From assembly GCA_013359255.1 (NCBI GenBank), contig JABWCF010000004.1, positions 97,407-161,406 on the forward strand: DNA of 64,000 nt, in the 5' to 3' direction. The position numbers and the translations under genes are program-made. Source of the DNA: Flavobacteriales bacterium (GTDB lineage: Bacteria > Bacteroidota > Bacteroidia > Flavobacteriales_E > Vicingaceae). The notes below the pieces were generated by a model. The model searched no databases. It was not told the origin of the DNA and saw only the letters and a program-made list of their open reading frames with translations. Below are positions 35,988 to 42,990 of this stretch, one piece after another (the first letter of the stretch is position 1; the number at the start of each line of letters is the position of its first letter).

Positions 35988-37166
35988 ATGAATTATTCAA
36001 AAGTTGTATTGCACAGTAAAAAAGAATCGTCTGTACTCCGAAAGCACCCATGGATATTTTCCGGAGCTATAAAAAAAATAGAAGTAGATAATGAAATCAA
36101 TGATGGAGATATTGTTGAGGTGTATTCAGATAAGGGGCAATACCTTGCTACCGGCCACTTTTACTCGGGCAGTATTGCCGTTAGAATTTTTTCTTTTACT
36201 CAGTCGGTTATTCATTATGATTTTTGGAAACAAAAAATACAGAAAGCGTACGAGCTAAGAAAATTACTGGGCTTAACACATAGCTCTGCGACCAATGTGT
36301 ATCGATTGGTATATGCCGAAGCTGATGAATTACCAGGATTAATAATTGATTTTTATAATGGAACGGCCGTAATTCAATGCCACGCAGTGGGTATGCATAG
36401 ACACATTGCCGAGTTTGCCGAAATTTTAAAAGAAATTTACGGAGAAAGAATAACAGCCGTTTTTGATAAAAGTGTAGAAACTTTGCATTCTAAACAAAGT
36501 AACATAACAAACGCATATCTTTTTGGAAACAAATCGGAAAACTATGTTACCGAAAACAATTTAAAATTTTATGTTGACTGGGAAAATGGCCAAAAAACAG
36601 GCTTTTTTATTGATCAACGAGACCATAGAAATTTGTTAAGGCAATACGCTTGCGAAAAAAAAATTCTGAATACTTTTTGTTATTCGGGCGGCTTTTCGGT
36701 ATATGCTCTCAGCGCGGGAGCCTCAGAAGTACACTCGGTAGATAGTTCTGCCACGGCCATAGAATTAACTAACCGAAATATAGAACTAAATGGTTTATCT
36801 AATCATACTTCGCACACAGAAGACACACTTCGTTTTTTAAAAAACTCGGGCGAATATGATATTGTTGTATTAGACCCACCAGCCTTTGCAAAAAGCATAA
36901 AAAGTAAACATAATGCCATACAAGGGTACAAACGATTAAATATTGCAGGTATAGAAAAAGTGAAATCCAACGGATTTTTATTTACTTTTTCATGTTCTCA
37001 AATTATTGACATGCCCCTTTTTAAAGGTATTGTTACTTCAGCTGCCATTGAATCCGGAAGAAATATAAAAATAATTCACCATCTGCACCAACCCAAAGAT
37101 CACCCCACTTCAATCTTTCATCCGGAAGGTTTCTATTTAAAAGGACTGGTTTTATATATCGAATAA
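35988..37166 (+). CDS. PUA-containing class I rRNA methyltransferase (RlmI-like)
   Basis: 392 residues from ATG 35988; an upstream TTG at 35949 is implausible because a promoter-like TTACTTTG at 35953 lies between the two. The N-terminal PUA domain (about 5-80, KESSVLRKHPWIFSGAI) is followed by a Rossmann methyltransferase with KTGFFIDQRDHR, the SAM motif NTFCYSGGFSVYAL, the acidic VHSVDSS and the catalytic LDPPAFAKS. RlmI methylates C5 of a cytosine in 23S rRNA; the cysteine in TFSCSQ fits a 5-methylcytosine enzyme. It heads a run with MATE, fmt and cupin genes. Confidence 0.88.
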   Translation: MNYSKVVLHSKKESSVLRKHPWIFSGAIKKIEVDNEINDGDIVEVYSDKGQYLATGHFYSGSIAVRIFSFTQSVIHYDFWKQKIQKAYELRKLLGLTHSSATNVYRLVYAEADELPGLIIDFYNGTAVIQCHAVGMHRHIAEFAEILKEIYGERITAVFDKSVETLHSKQSNITNAYLFGNKSENYVTENNLKFYVDWENGQKTGFFIDQRDHRNLLRQYACEKKILNTFCYSGGFSVYALSAGASEVHSVDSSATAIELTNRNIELNGLSNHTSHTEDTLRFLKNSGEYDIVVLDPPAFAKSIKSKHNAIQGYKRLNIAGIEKVKSNGFLFTFSCSQIIDMPLFKGIVTSAAIESGRNIKIIHHLHQPKDHPTSIFHPEGFYLKGLVLYIE

Positions 37167-37171
37167 ATTTT

Positions 37172-38518
37172 GTGTTAAACAGTAAACAAGACATATCGTA
37201 TTCAAATATATTTCGTATTGCACTTCCTATCGTTATCAGTGGGTTTTCTACAGCCATTTTACAAATTACCGATACCGCGTTTTTAGGGAGAGTAAGCGAA
37301 GCTTCAATAGGTGCTGTTGGAAATGCGGGTTTATTGTACTTTGTGCTTACTCATTTGGGCATGGGTTTAGGAACCGGAACACAAATTATTATAGGTAGGA
37401 GAAACGGAGAAAAAAAATATAATAAAATTGGACCGCTGGTACACCACACATGGTATATGCTAATTCCTCTTTCTCTTATCTTTTTTCTATTCATTAAAAA
37501 TTTTTCAGCTGCTTTTTTTTCAAAAATCATACACTCAGAATCCATTTTAGAGATTTCAAACGATTTTATGCAGTATAGAGTATTCGGGTTATTTTTTACA
37601 TACATAAATGTGGCTTTTATGGCCTTTTACATTGGTACTACAAAAACTAAAATTTTATCTTTTAGCACACCACTTACCGTATTGCTTAATATATTTTTAG
37701 ATTATGTGCTTATTTTCGGCAAATGGGGGTTTCCGGAAATGGGTGTAAAAGGAGCGGCCATTGCCTCTGTGGTATCTGAAGCATTCTCTACCGCCTTGTT
37801 TCTTATCTATACCTTTCTTTTTGTTAAAGCAAAAGAGTACCAATTATTTACTTTTAAAATAAATTCGCTTTCCCCGTATATTTTATTTCGAATTTTTAAA
37901 ACAGGAGGTCCTATAATGGCACAAAGTTTTATTTCTCTTGCTTCTTGGTATGCTTTTTTTAGCATCGTAGAACATTTGGGAGAAAGAGCGTTGGCTGTTT
38001 CTCATATTATTCGAAGTATTTATATGTTTGCCATGATTCCTATATTTGGTATGGCTGTTTGCACCAATACTCTTACCAGTAATTTAATTGGTCAGAATGA
38101 AACGCAAGATGTACTAAAGCTTATTAATAGAACCGTTACGATCTCTTTTATTTGGAATATTTTAATGCTATTCATTAACGCTCTCTTTACTACCGAAATT
38201 TTATCTTTTTTTACAACCGATGCAGACTTAGTGAATGCATCGGTAAAGACATTATATATTATCAGTGCCTCCATGTTTCTTTTTTCTTTTGCTATGATGC
38301 ACTTTAATGCTATAACTGGTACCGGAAAAACGCTTCATTCATTAGCCATAGAGGCTATAAGCATTTTTGTATATTTGCTCTTTACCTATTATTTTGTTGA
38401 AATATTAAGAAGCAGCGTTGAAATGGCATGGAGTGCAGAGTTTGTATACTTTACGGTGTTTAGCATTTTATCGGCAGGGTATATTCGCAGAAAAAAATGG
38501 AAAACAGCTCAACTATAG
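37172..38518 (+). CDS. MATE family multidrug/toxin efflux transporter
   Basis: A 448-residue inner-membrane protein with twelve predicted helices in two six-helix halves. The first helix region IFRIALPIVISG is followed by the MATE motif DTAFLGRVSEASIGAVG, and in the second half by GGPIMAQSF. MATE exporters use a Na+ or H+ gradient to expel cationic compounds. It starts at GTG 37172, 5 bases after the RlmI-like gene, with no other plausible start. fmt begins 4 bases after its stop, so all are in one transcript. The substrate is unknown. Confidence 0.88.
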   Translation: MLNSKQDISYSNIFRIALPIVISGFSTAILQITDTAFLGRVSEASIGAVGNAGLLYFVLTHLGMGLGTGTQIIIGRRNGEKKYNKIGPLVHHTWYMLIPLSLIFFLFIKNFSAAFFSKIIHSESILEISNDFMQYRVFGLFFTYINVAFMAFYIGTTKTKILSFSTPLTVLLNIFLDYVLIFGKWGFPEMGVKGAAIASVVSEAFSTALFLIYTFLFVKAKEYQLFTFKINSLSPYILFRIFKTGGPIMAQSFISLASWYAFFSIVEHLGERALAVSHIIRSIYMFAMIPIFGMAVCTNTLTSNLIGQNETQDVLKLINRTVTISFIWNILMLFINALFTTEILSFFTTDADLVNASVKTLYIISASMFLFSFAMMHFNAITGTGKTLHSLAIEAISIFVYLLFTYYFVEILRSSVEMAWSAEFVYFTVFSILSAGYIRRKKWKTAQL

Positions 38519-38522
38519 AAGT

Positions 38523-39494
38523 ATGAATAAACCAATGCGTATTATATTTATGGGCACACCAGAATTTGCGGTGGAATCTCTAAAAAAATTAATCGAAAAT
38601 CATTGCAATATAGTAGCCGTAGTTACTGCTCCAGACAAGCCTGCAGGAAGAGGATATAAACTTACTCCTTCGGCAGTAAAAAAATATGCACAAGAAATTA
38701 ATCTGAAAATATTACAACCCGCTCATTTAAAAGATTCAAAATTTATAGATGAGTTAAAAGAACTTGAAGCCGATTTACAAATTGTAGTAGCCTTCCGAAT
38801 GTTGCCGGAAATAGTATGGGCAATGCCCCCATTAGGCACTTTTAACCTACACGCTTCTCTTCTTCCTCAGTACCGTGGGGCAGCCCCCATAAATTGGGCT
38901 ATTATTAATGGCGAAAAAGAAACCGGGCTTACTACTTTTTTCTTACAGCACGAAATTGATACCGGAAAAATTATTCTTCAACAAAAAGTCCCCATTCTGG
39001 CAAATGAAACAGCGGGCGATTTACACGATAAATTAAAAATTATTGGAGCAAACATAGTACTGGAAACAGTAAAACAAATAGACTCAGGAAAAATAAATCT
39101 CATTGATCAAAAAAATGTGTTGTTAAATACCGAATTGAAGATAGCCCCTAAAATTTTTAAAGAAAATTGTAAAATAAATTGGACACTCTCGGCAGAAAAA
39201 ATAAATAACCTAATAAGAGGTTTAAGTCCATTTCCGGGGGCTTATACATTACTTAAGGAAAACGAGTCCAGCACAATTGTTCTGCTTAAAATATATAAAG
39301 CTATTTTTTCTTTAACCCCAAGCCCTTCTCCGGTTGGCAAAATAGAAACTGATAACAAATCTTATTTGCATATCTATGCCTCGCTTGGGTACATTCAAAT
39401 TGAAGAATTACAGCTAGAAGGAAAGAAACGCTTATCAGTTAAAGAATTTCTAAAAGGAACAGATTTTTCGAAATACTCAATAATAAACGAATGA
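38523..39494 (+). CDS. fmt: Methionyl-tRNA formyltransferase
   Basis: 323 residues from ATG 38523; an upstream frame inside the MATE gene is open but not family-like, and ATG 38535 is a minor alternative. Formylates initiator Met-tRNA using 10-formyl-tetrahydrofolate. Landmarks are IIFMGTPEFAVESL, VVTAPDKPAGRG, the catalytic FNLHASLLPQYRGAAPINWAI, EIDTGKI and the C-terminal OB-like domain with RGLSPFPGAYT. The length is normal. The last 4 bases overlap the start of the cupin gene (ATGA), implying translational coupling. Confidence 0.95.
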   Translation: MNKPMRIIFMGTPEFAVESLKKLIENHCNIVAVVTAPDKPAGRGYKLTPSAVKKYAQEINLKILQPAHLKDSKFIDELKELEADLQIVVAFRMLPEIVWAMPPLGTFNLHASLLPQYRGAAPINWAIINGEKETGLTTFFLQHEIDTGKIILQQKVPILANETAGDLHDKLKIIGANIVLETVKQIDSGKINLIDQKNVLLNTELKIAPKIFKENCKINWTLSAEKINNLIRGLSPFPGAYTLLKENESSTIVLLKIYKAIFSLTPSPSPVGKIETDNKSYLHIYASLGYIQIEELQLEGKKRLSVKEFLKGTDFSKYSIINE

Positions 39495-39898
39495 AAATAC
39501 CTCGCCATTGCACTCTTTTTCTATTCATATACCTCCTTACAGGTAACATGATTGCACAAAATAAAACCAACATCTACACAATCACTCCTCCGAAAGAATT
39601 TGAAAATATTCTAATCGAAAAACTTTTTAGCGACTCCCTTTCTTCCTCTTTTATTATTTGGATTAAAAAAGAAGTGAAACCTCACAAACACCTTTACCAC
39701 ACCGAAAATATTTTGGTATTAGAAGGTTCTGCTGAAATGAATATTGAAGGAATTACACATATATTAAATGAGGGATCTTTTCTTATCATTCCTCCCCACC
39801 ATGTTCATAGTGTAAAAACCACATCAAAAATTCCGTTAAAAGTGTTATCTGTACAATCTCCAGAATTTGACGGTACAGACAGAGTACAGATAGAATAA
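39491..39898 (+). CDS. Secreted cupin-domain protein
   Basis: 135 residues: a signal peptide (residues 1-22, ending NMIAQ) then one cupin beta-barrel. Cupin motif 1 is EVKPHKHLYHTENILVLEG, giving metal-ligand His and Glu; motif 2 is GSFLIIPPHHVHSV. Export is unusual for small single cupins, most of which are cytoplasmic. It overlaps fmt by 4 bases, so it is expressed with it. Metal and substrate are unknown; possibilities include sugar binding or a dioxygenase-like role. Confidence 0.78.
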   Translation: MKIPRHCTLFLFIYLLTGNMIAQNKTNIYTITPPKEFENILIEKLFSDSLSSSFIIWIKKEVKPHKHLYHTENILVLEGSAEMNIEGITHILNEGSFLIIPPHHVHSVKTTSKIPLKVLSVQSPEFDGTDRVQIE

Positions 39899-39937
39899 AC
39901 CGCATAACCCCCATTTTTAAAGGGTTTTAGCGTTCAC

Positions 39938-39969
39938 TTATTAACAAAACCCCCAATTTATTAACAAAA
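39938..39969 (+). repeat. Paired 12-bp direct repeats upstream of the HU promoter
   Basis: TTATTAACAAAA occurs at 39938-39949 and 39958-39969, 20 bases apart (about two helical turns). ACCCCCA also occurs twice, at 39907 and 39949. Position upstream of the HU -33 box suggests a possible regulator site, but this is inference. Confidence 0.4.
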
Positions 39970-40015
39970 TAGGCTCTTTTTATATGCTACCTCTTGTATA
40001 GCTTATCATTTCATA

Positions 40016-40023
40016 TAAATTTG
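40016..40023 (+). promoter_or_regulatory. HU gene promoter (TAAATTTG, with TTG at 39994)
   Basis: Perfect TAnnTTTG with TTG at 39994-39996, spacer 19 bases. The ATG at 40079 lies 55 bases downstream, one of the longest leaders among the motif-bearing genes here. Confidence 0.65.
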
Positions 40024-40078
40024 TTCTCGCTTCACAGCACCAATTAAATTAATGTTTAACTAAAAAAACAAAAAAGCT

Positions 40079-40354
40079 ATGAACAAAGCTGAATTAATCG
40101 AAGCAATTGCTAAGGAATCTAAACTTTCTAAAGCAGATGCAAAACGTGCGCTAGATGCGTTCGTAAACCAAACTTCTTCTGCCTTAAGAAAAGGCGACAG
40201 AATCGCTCTTGTAGGTTTTGGTTCTTTTTCCGTTAACAAACGTGCAGCCCGCAAAGGCCGTAACCCACAAACTGGAAAAGAAATCAAAATTGCTGCAAAA
40301 AAAGTAGTTCGTTTTAAAGCAGGTGCAGAACTTGCTGGAAAAGTGAACAAATAA
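40079..40354 (+). CDS. hup: HU-family DNA-binding protein
   Basis: A 91-residue nucleoid protein. MNKAELIEAIAKESKLSKADAKRALDAF forms the helical dimerisation part, and VGFGSFSVNKRAARKGRNPQTG is the HU signature with the Arg/Pro tip of the DNA-wrapping arm. HU dimers bend and compact DNA without sequence specificity. Monocistronic: a promoter with both boxes upstream and a strong hairpin terminator 16 bases after the stop. IHF subunits are the alternative reading, but HU is the better fit by arm sequence. Confidence 0.95.
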   Translation: MNKAELIEAIAKESKLSKADAKRALDAFVNQTSSALRKGDRIALVGFGSFSVNKRAARKGRNPQTGKEIKIAAKKVVRFKAGAELAGKVNK

Positions 40355-40370
40355 TTTTTGCAAAATTCTT

Positions 40371-40402
40371 AAAAAAGGCTTTCCATTTGGAAAGCCTTTT
40401 TT
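40371..40402 (+). terminator. Intrinsic terminator of the HU gene
   Basis: AAAAAAGGCTTTCC and GGAAAGCCTTTTTT pair completely around an ATTT loop. The T-run merges with the next gene's promoter element. Confidence 0.9.
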
Positions 40403-40409
40403 ATTTTCG
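40402..40409 (+). promoter_or_regulatory. -7 promoter element TATTTTCG, 4 bases from the start of the TrmH-like gene
   Basis: Perfect TAnnTTYG overlapping the end of the HU terminator's T-run. With the ATG at 40414 the transcript would be leaderless or nearly so. Confidence 0.5.
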
Positions 40410-40413
40410 TACT

Positions 40414-41094
40414 ATGCCACAAAACAATACCGCTTTACTTGAATTTCTTTTTCGGTTTGTAAACGACAACCGAAAAGAACTTTTTATGCAGAACATAAAA
40501 AATCGCACCAATTACATAACTGTAGTGCTAGAAGATATTTTTCAACCACAGAATGCAAGTGCGGTAATAAGGACATGCGATTGCTTCGGAGTGCAAGACC
40601 TTCACATTATAGAAAACAAGAACAAATATCGCATCAACCCCGATGTAGCCTTGGGGGCAAATCAGTGGGTAAATATTTTTAAATATTATAAAGAAAGAAA
40701 TAATTCAATTAAATGTATTCATACTCTAAAAGAAAAAGGATACCGCATTGTTGCAACCTCTCCTCATAAAAATGCGAATACTCTTTCTCGGTTTAATTTA
40801 GAAGCCGGCAAATGTGCTTTGTTTTTTGGCACTGAAAAAAAAGGACTGTCTGACAATGTTCTCTCTAATGCCGATGAGTTTGTTACCATACCTATGTTTG
40901 GTTTTACCGAAAGCTTTAATATTTCCGTTTCGGCTGCTATAATAATGCATCAATTAAGTAAAATGCTGCGCGAATCAACTGTTTCATGGCAACTCACAGA
41001 AGAAGAACAAACAGAACAATTAATTGTATGGGCCAAAAAAACTTTAAAAAAACCGCATTTGCTAATAAAACAGTTCTCTGAAACTCAGTTATAA
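40414..41094 (+). CDS. SpoU/TrmH-family RNA 2'-O-methyltransferase
   Basis: 226 residues from ATG 40414; an upstream TTG at 40387 lies in the HU terminator and is rejected. SPOUT knot motifs are in order: motif 1 FQPQNASAVIRTCDCFG, motif 2 LFFGTEKKGLS, motif 3 IPMFGFTESFNISVSAAI. The catalytic Arg is in motif 1. Length and motif spacing are close to E. coli TrmH, which methylates Gm18 in tRNA, so this is the likeliest target. An rRNA target such as G2251 (RlmB) is less likely because RlmB has an extra N-terminal domain. Confidence 0.85.
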   Translation: MPQNNTALLEFLFRFVNDNRKELFMQNIKNRTNYITVVLEDIFQPQNASAVIRTCDCFGVQDLHIIENKNKYRINPDVALGANQWVNIFKYYKERNNSIKCIHTLKEKGYRIVATSPHKNANTLSRFNLEAGKCALFFGTEKKGLSDNVLSNADEFVTIPMFGFTESFNISVSAAIIMHQLSKMLRESTVSWQLTEEEQTEQLIVWAKKTLKKPHLLIKQFSETQL

Positions 41095-41109
41095 ACAAAC
41101 TTTAATTTA

Positions 41110-41117
41110 TATATTTG
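41110..41117 (+). promoter_or_regulatory. -7 promoter element TATATTTG for the bTHX gene
   Basis: Perfect TAnnTTTG, 35 bases before ATG 41153. Confidence 0.52.
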
Positions 41118-41152
41118 CCAAAATTTATTAATCTATAAACCACAAAAATTCT

Positions 41153-41488
41153 ATGGGAAAAGGCGATAAAAAATCTAGAAAAGGAAAGATTGCACTTGGC
41201 TCTTTTGGTGTAACCAGAAGTAGAAAAGCTAAAAAACGCAGAAAAGGAAAAAAAGCAACCATTAAAAAAGTGTTTGCTCCTGTTGTAAAACAAGAGGAAA
41301 CTCCAAAGACGGTAACCAAAAAAGTGGCTATCAAGAAAACGACTACAAAAGAAAAGACTGAAAAGGTAGCCAAACCGGAAAAGACCGAAACAAAAAAAGT
41401 AACTGCGAAAAAGGAAACCGCGAAAAAAGTAGCCGATAAAAAAACTACTGCCAAAAAAACTACTGCCAAAAAGAAGGATAAGGAATAA
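41153..41488 (+). CDS. 30S ribosomal protein bTHX with a long lysine-rich histone H1-like tail
   Basis: The first 33 residues, MGKGDKKSRKGKIALGSFG then VTRSRKAKKRRKGKK, align with ribosomal protein bTHX of Thermus (pattern MGKGD..(T/S)R.GKI..G(T/S)(Y/F)G..R.RK.K), a peptide of about 26 residues buried in the 30S head. Here the protein runs to 111 residues, with about 75 more rich in Lys, Thr, Ala and Val in short repeats (KKTTAKK, KVADKK, KTTTKEK) like bacterial histone H1-like proteins. The tail is probably disordered and binds RNA or DNA. It sits next to HU and a TrmH-like gene, with its own promoter and terminator. The core identity is good; the role of the tail is unknown. Confidence 0.8.
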   Translation: MGKGDKKSRKGKIALGSFGVTRSRKAKKRRKGKKATIKKVFAPVVKQEETPKTVTKKVAIKKTTTKEKTEKVAKPEKTETKKVTAKKETAKKVADKKTTAKKTTAKKKDKE

Positions 41489-41505
41489 TTATTCTCGTCT
41501 AAAAA

Positions 41506-41537
41506 ATAAAAAAGGGGCTTTTTGGCCCCTTTTTTAT
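41506..41537. terminator. Bidirectional terminator between bTHX and the PorP-SPOR gene
   Basis: A-run, GGGGC/GCCCC stem, T-run between convergent genes. Confidence 0.85.
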
Positions 41538-41552
41538 TTTACTTATTCTTCC

Positions 41553-42944
41553 CTATTCTAGTTCTAATATCCAAGCATCAGGATAATCTGTTCTTGCTTT
41601 GTTTACATCTTCTATAGCCTGTTCTCTTGTGGTTGGTTTGGAAATATACACGTTTATAAACTCCTTTTTAAAATTTAATATCCATTTGGCATCTAAGCCT
41701 TTTTTCTGAAGAAGCTGAGTAGCATTTTTTGCATTTGCCTTATTTTTAAAAGAACCCACTACCACGAAATATCCTTTTTCCATCTGCACACCATTATCAT
41801 CTACAAAATCATCACTAAAATCTTTTTTAAACAACTTGTCGTCATTATTAGCTGGAGATGTGTTACTGTTATTACTGTTTGTATTATCGGTATTATCTAC
41901 AGGAGTTTGTTGCTCATTTTTTTTCTCTTCTAGCTGTTGTTTAAGCTTGGCTATTTCTTCTTCATTTTTAGTAATTCTACTTTCGCTTTCTGTTAATTTG
42001 TTTTGTAAATCACTTACATCGGTTGAGGAATTTATAGGAGCCTCTTCAGAGGACTTTCCGAAACTATAGCGAAACATAATTTCATGTGTAGCTCCAGGAT
42101 AGGAACCAATTTTTCCAATAGAAATATCGTAAGCGTAACCTGCCGAAAGATTATCAAACACTCTGGCTCCTAAATTTACACCAATGGCATTTCCGCTTTT
42201 ATAGGCCAATGCAAACCACCCATACTTCTGCCAATTTAACACCGCGTTGATATCAAACTGGAGAGGAACAGAGGGGGCATATCTTACCACTGCAAGAGGC
42301 GATACAGACAAGCCCTTCTCTTCATTTATTACGTAATTGTATTTTAACGAAGCCATATAATGCCTGTGTATAGCATAAAATGAGCGAGTATCGTAATTAG
42401 AAAATTTTACTTTGTTGCCCATTAACTGCGGAACTGCCAAAGTAAATTCCAAATCTTTCCAAATGTAAGCAGCACCAAAAGTTGCATCAAAAGAGGCTTT
42501 GCGTTGAGCCTGAGAAAATAAATAAGGATCATTCTTGTCTTTCACACTTGCTTTAGAAAAGTCTATTCTATTATCGTTTACACCTAATGACAATCCGAAT
42601 AAAACATAACTGTCATCGTTTACATTCAGTCGATATGAGTAATTGGTCATTACACTTAACCGACTCAACATATCTGTGTTTTCATTGAAAATACCAAGCC
42701 CTATACCTATTTTCTTTTCCTTAAATGGTCCATCAATAGTAAGTGCTGTATTCACAGGGGCACCTGGCATATTATTCCATTGTGTGCGATGTAAAACGGT
42801 TGCATTTATTAATTCGCTTGTACCTGTTAATGCAGGATTATACAATAAAGGGTTAGTGTAATACTGCGTAAACATAGGCACTTGTTGTGCAAATATTAAA
42901 TGACCTATTAATATTGCAACAGTTAGGGACGTATATTTTTTCAT
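41553..42944 (-). CDS. PorP/SprF-family outer-membrane protein fused to coiled coil and SPOR domain
   Basis: About 463 residues from ATG 42944 (ATG 42950 and 42953 are also in frame). A signal peptide (LTVAILIGHLIFAQ) precedes a PorP/SprF barrel (about 20-300) opening QVPMFTQYYTNPLLYNPALTG and ending with ISIGKIGSYPGATHEIMFRYSFG. A coiled coil (about 310-345), a disordered Asn/Ser/Thr stretch, and a C-terminal SPOR domain (about 390-460: GYFVVVGSFKNKANAKNATQL and VYISKPTTREQAI) follow. SPOR domains bind denuded peptidoglycan. It lies 46 bases after a type B secreted repeat protein, repeating the sprB-sprF order. The fusion probably anchors the barrel to the cell wall. Confidence 0.87.
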   Translation of the reverse strand: MKKYTSLTVAILIGHLIFAQQVPMFTQYYTNPLLYNPALTGTSELINATVLHRTQWNNMPGAPVNTALTIDGPFKEKKIGIGLGIFNENTDMLSRLSVMTNYSYRLNVNDDSYVLFGLSLGVNDNRIDFSKASVKDKNDPYLFSQAQRKASFDATFGAAYIWKDLEFTLAVPQLMGNKVKFSNYDTRSFYAIHRHYMASLKYNYVINEEKGLSVSPLAVVRYAPSVPLQFDINAVLNWQKYGWFALAYKSGNAIGVNLGARVFDNLSAGYAYDISIGKIGSYPGATHEIMFRYSFGKSSEEAPINSSTDVSDLQNKLTESESRITKNEEEIAKLKQQLEEKKNEQQTPVDNTDNTNSNNSNTSPANNDDKLFKKDFSDDFVDDNGVQMEKGYFVVVGSFKNKANAKNATQLLQKKGLDAKWILNFKKEFINVYISKPTTREQAIEDVNKARTDYPDAWILELE

Positions 42945-42990
42945 AATCATCATTTTTTAATTAAACCATTCTCTTCTTTGTCTGAATTAC

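Noticed and set aside
38418..38522. Extended fmt start within the MATE gene
   Set aside because: The extra 35 residues are translated from the MATE reading region, do not resemble Fmt, and a normal ATG is present at 38523.
40387..40413. Upstream TTG start for the TrmH-like gene
   Set aside because: It lies within the HU terminator hairpin and upstream of the promoter element; the ATG at 40414 fits the family.
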